A DNA stretch of 39,802 nucleotides from an uncultured bacterium (GTDB lineage: Bacteria > Verrucomicrobiota > Kiritimatiellia > RFP12 > UBA1067), in the NCBI GenBank assembly GCA_902775595.1, contig CACYNF010000015.1, positions 1 to 39,802 of the forward strand, in the 5' to 3' direction. Positions 39,615-39,802 of this stretch are shown here, piece by piece. The stretch's first letter is position 1. Every line of letters starts with the position of its first letter. Both the position numbers and the translations under genes were made by a program. The notes beneath the pieces were generated by a model. The model was not told the DNA's origin and searched no databases. It was given only the letters and a program-made list of their open reading frames with translations.

Positions 39615-39802
39615 ATGACTGCACGAAAGCCAATTCTGCTTGCTGCCGCGGCGACTCTGCTGGCGCTTTCATCCGCTGTGTTTGGTGGAATGTTGCCTCG
39701 CACAGACGGCGTGTGGCTGACTGACGCCACGAGCCGCCCCGTCATCTTCGTCGGCCCCGTTAAGTTCAACTTTGCGGGGAACAAGTGGTCACAGGTGACG
39801 GG
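39615..39802 (+). CDS. Secreted protein, truncated by the window end
   Basis: Sixty-two codons are visible. MTARKPILLAAAATLLALSSAVFGG is a clear signal peptide, followed by MLPRTDGVWLTDATSRPVIF. CATAAT (39603-39608) lies six bases before the ATG, a weak leaderless-type promoter. The mature protein cannot be identified from what remains, though its position suggests a role with the preceding glycosidase-like protein. Confidence 0.6.
   Translation, partial: MTARKPILLAAAATLLALSSAVFGGMLPRTDGVWLTDATSRPVIFVGPVKFNFAGNKWSQVT

Overview
The window is a GC-rich, gene-dense stretch of bacterial chromosome. Its genes point to an anaerobic, diderm, carbohydrate-using bacterium: DapF (diaminopimelate), MurJ, a Prc-type periplasmic protease, Rnf subunits, an indolepyruvate ferredoxin oxidoreductase subunit, LuxS, a sialate O-acetylesterase-like enzyme and a sugar-acid catabolic cluster. 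A gut member of the Verrucomicrobiota/Kiritimatiellota side of the PVC group fits, but that is inference; there is no rRNA here to settle it.

Layout. 1-443: non-coding leader with a long fold-back. 444-2288: parE. 2289-3399: 1.1 kb without a convincing gene, holding a second fold-back and a copy of a repeat also found upstream of parE. 3400-3485: tRNA-Leu(UAA). 3537-7770: rnc, tkt, murJ. 7853-14684: membrane glycosyltransferase, dxs, NERD protein, prc, dapF, tightly packed. 14734-17562: rnfA, rnfB, prmC, NYN-type nuclease. 17670-22616: YhcH-family protein, parvulin with a metal-binding tail, sialate O-acetylesterase-like protein, SpoU methyltransferase, VWA/Bat protein. 22657-25265: NifU-like protein, iorB, paaK, luxS. 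25272-25348: tRNA-Val(UAC), then a strong terminator and what may be integrative-element debris. 25770-36515: a divergent XylR-like regulator facing an eight-gene catabolic operon (KDPG aldolase, KDG kinase, SDR, IlvD/Edd dehydratase, FAD oxidoreductase, cupin-metallo-beta-lactamase fusion, DUF1116 protein, SSS symporter). 36516-37527: inverted TGTGACA repeats, a candidate structured RNA and a DUF3800 gene. 37825-39588: a large glycosidase-like protein. 39615-end: start of a secreted protein.

Expression pattern. Many operons start with an extended -10 box (TGnTATAAT) only 6-12 bases before the start codon, so the transcripts should be leaderless; genes inside operons use AGGAGG-type ribosome sites or overlapping stop/start codons. 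Intergenic regions carry tandem 7-base repeats (AGTTTRA-like) in both orientations, one array lying inside a coding region, and a second family of 9-base repeats.

The best candidates for something undescribed are the structured RNA before the DUF3800 gene together with its precisely spaced inverted repeats, and the catabolic operon, which joins a KDPG-type pathway to a DUF1116 protein and a cupin-MBL fusion.
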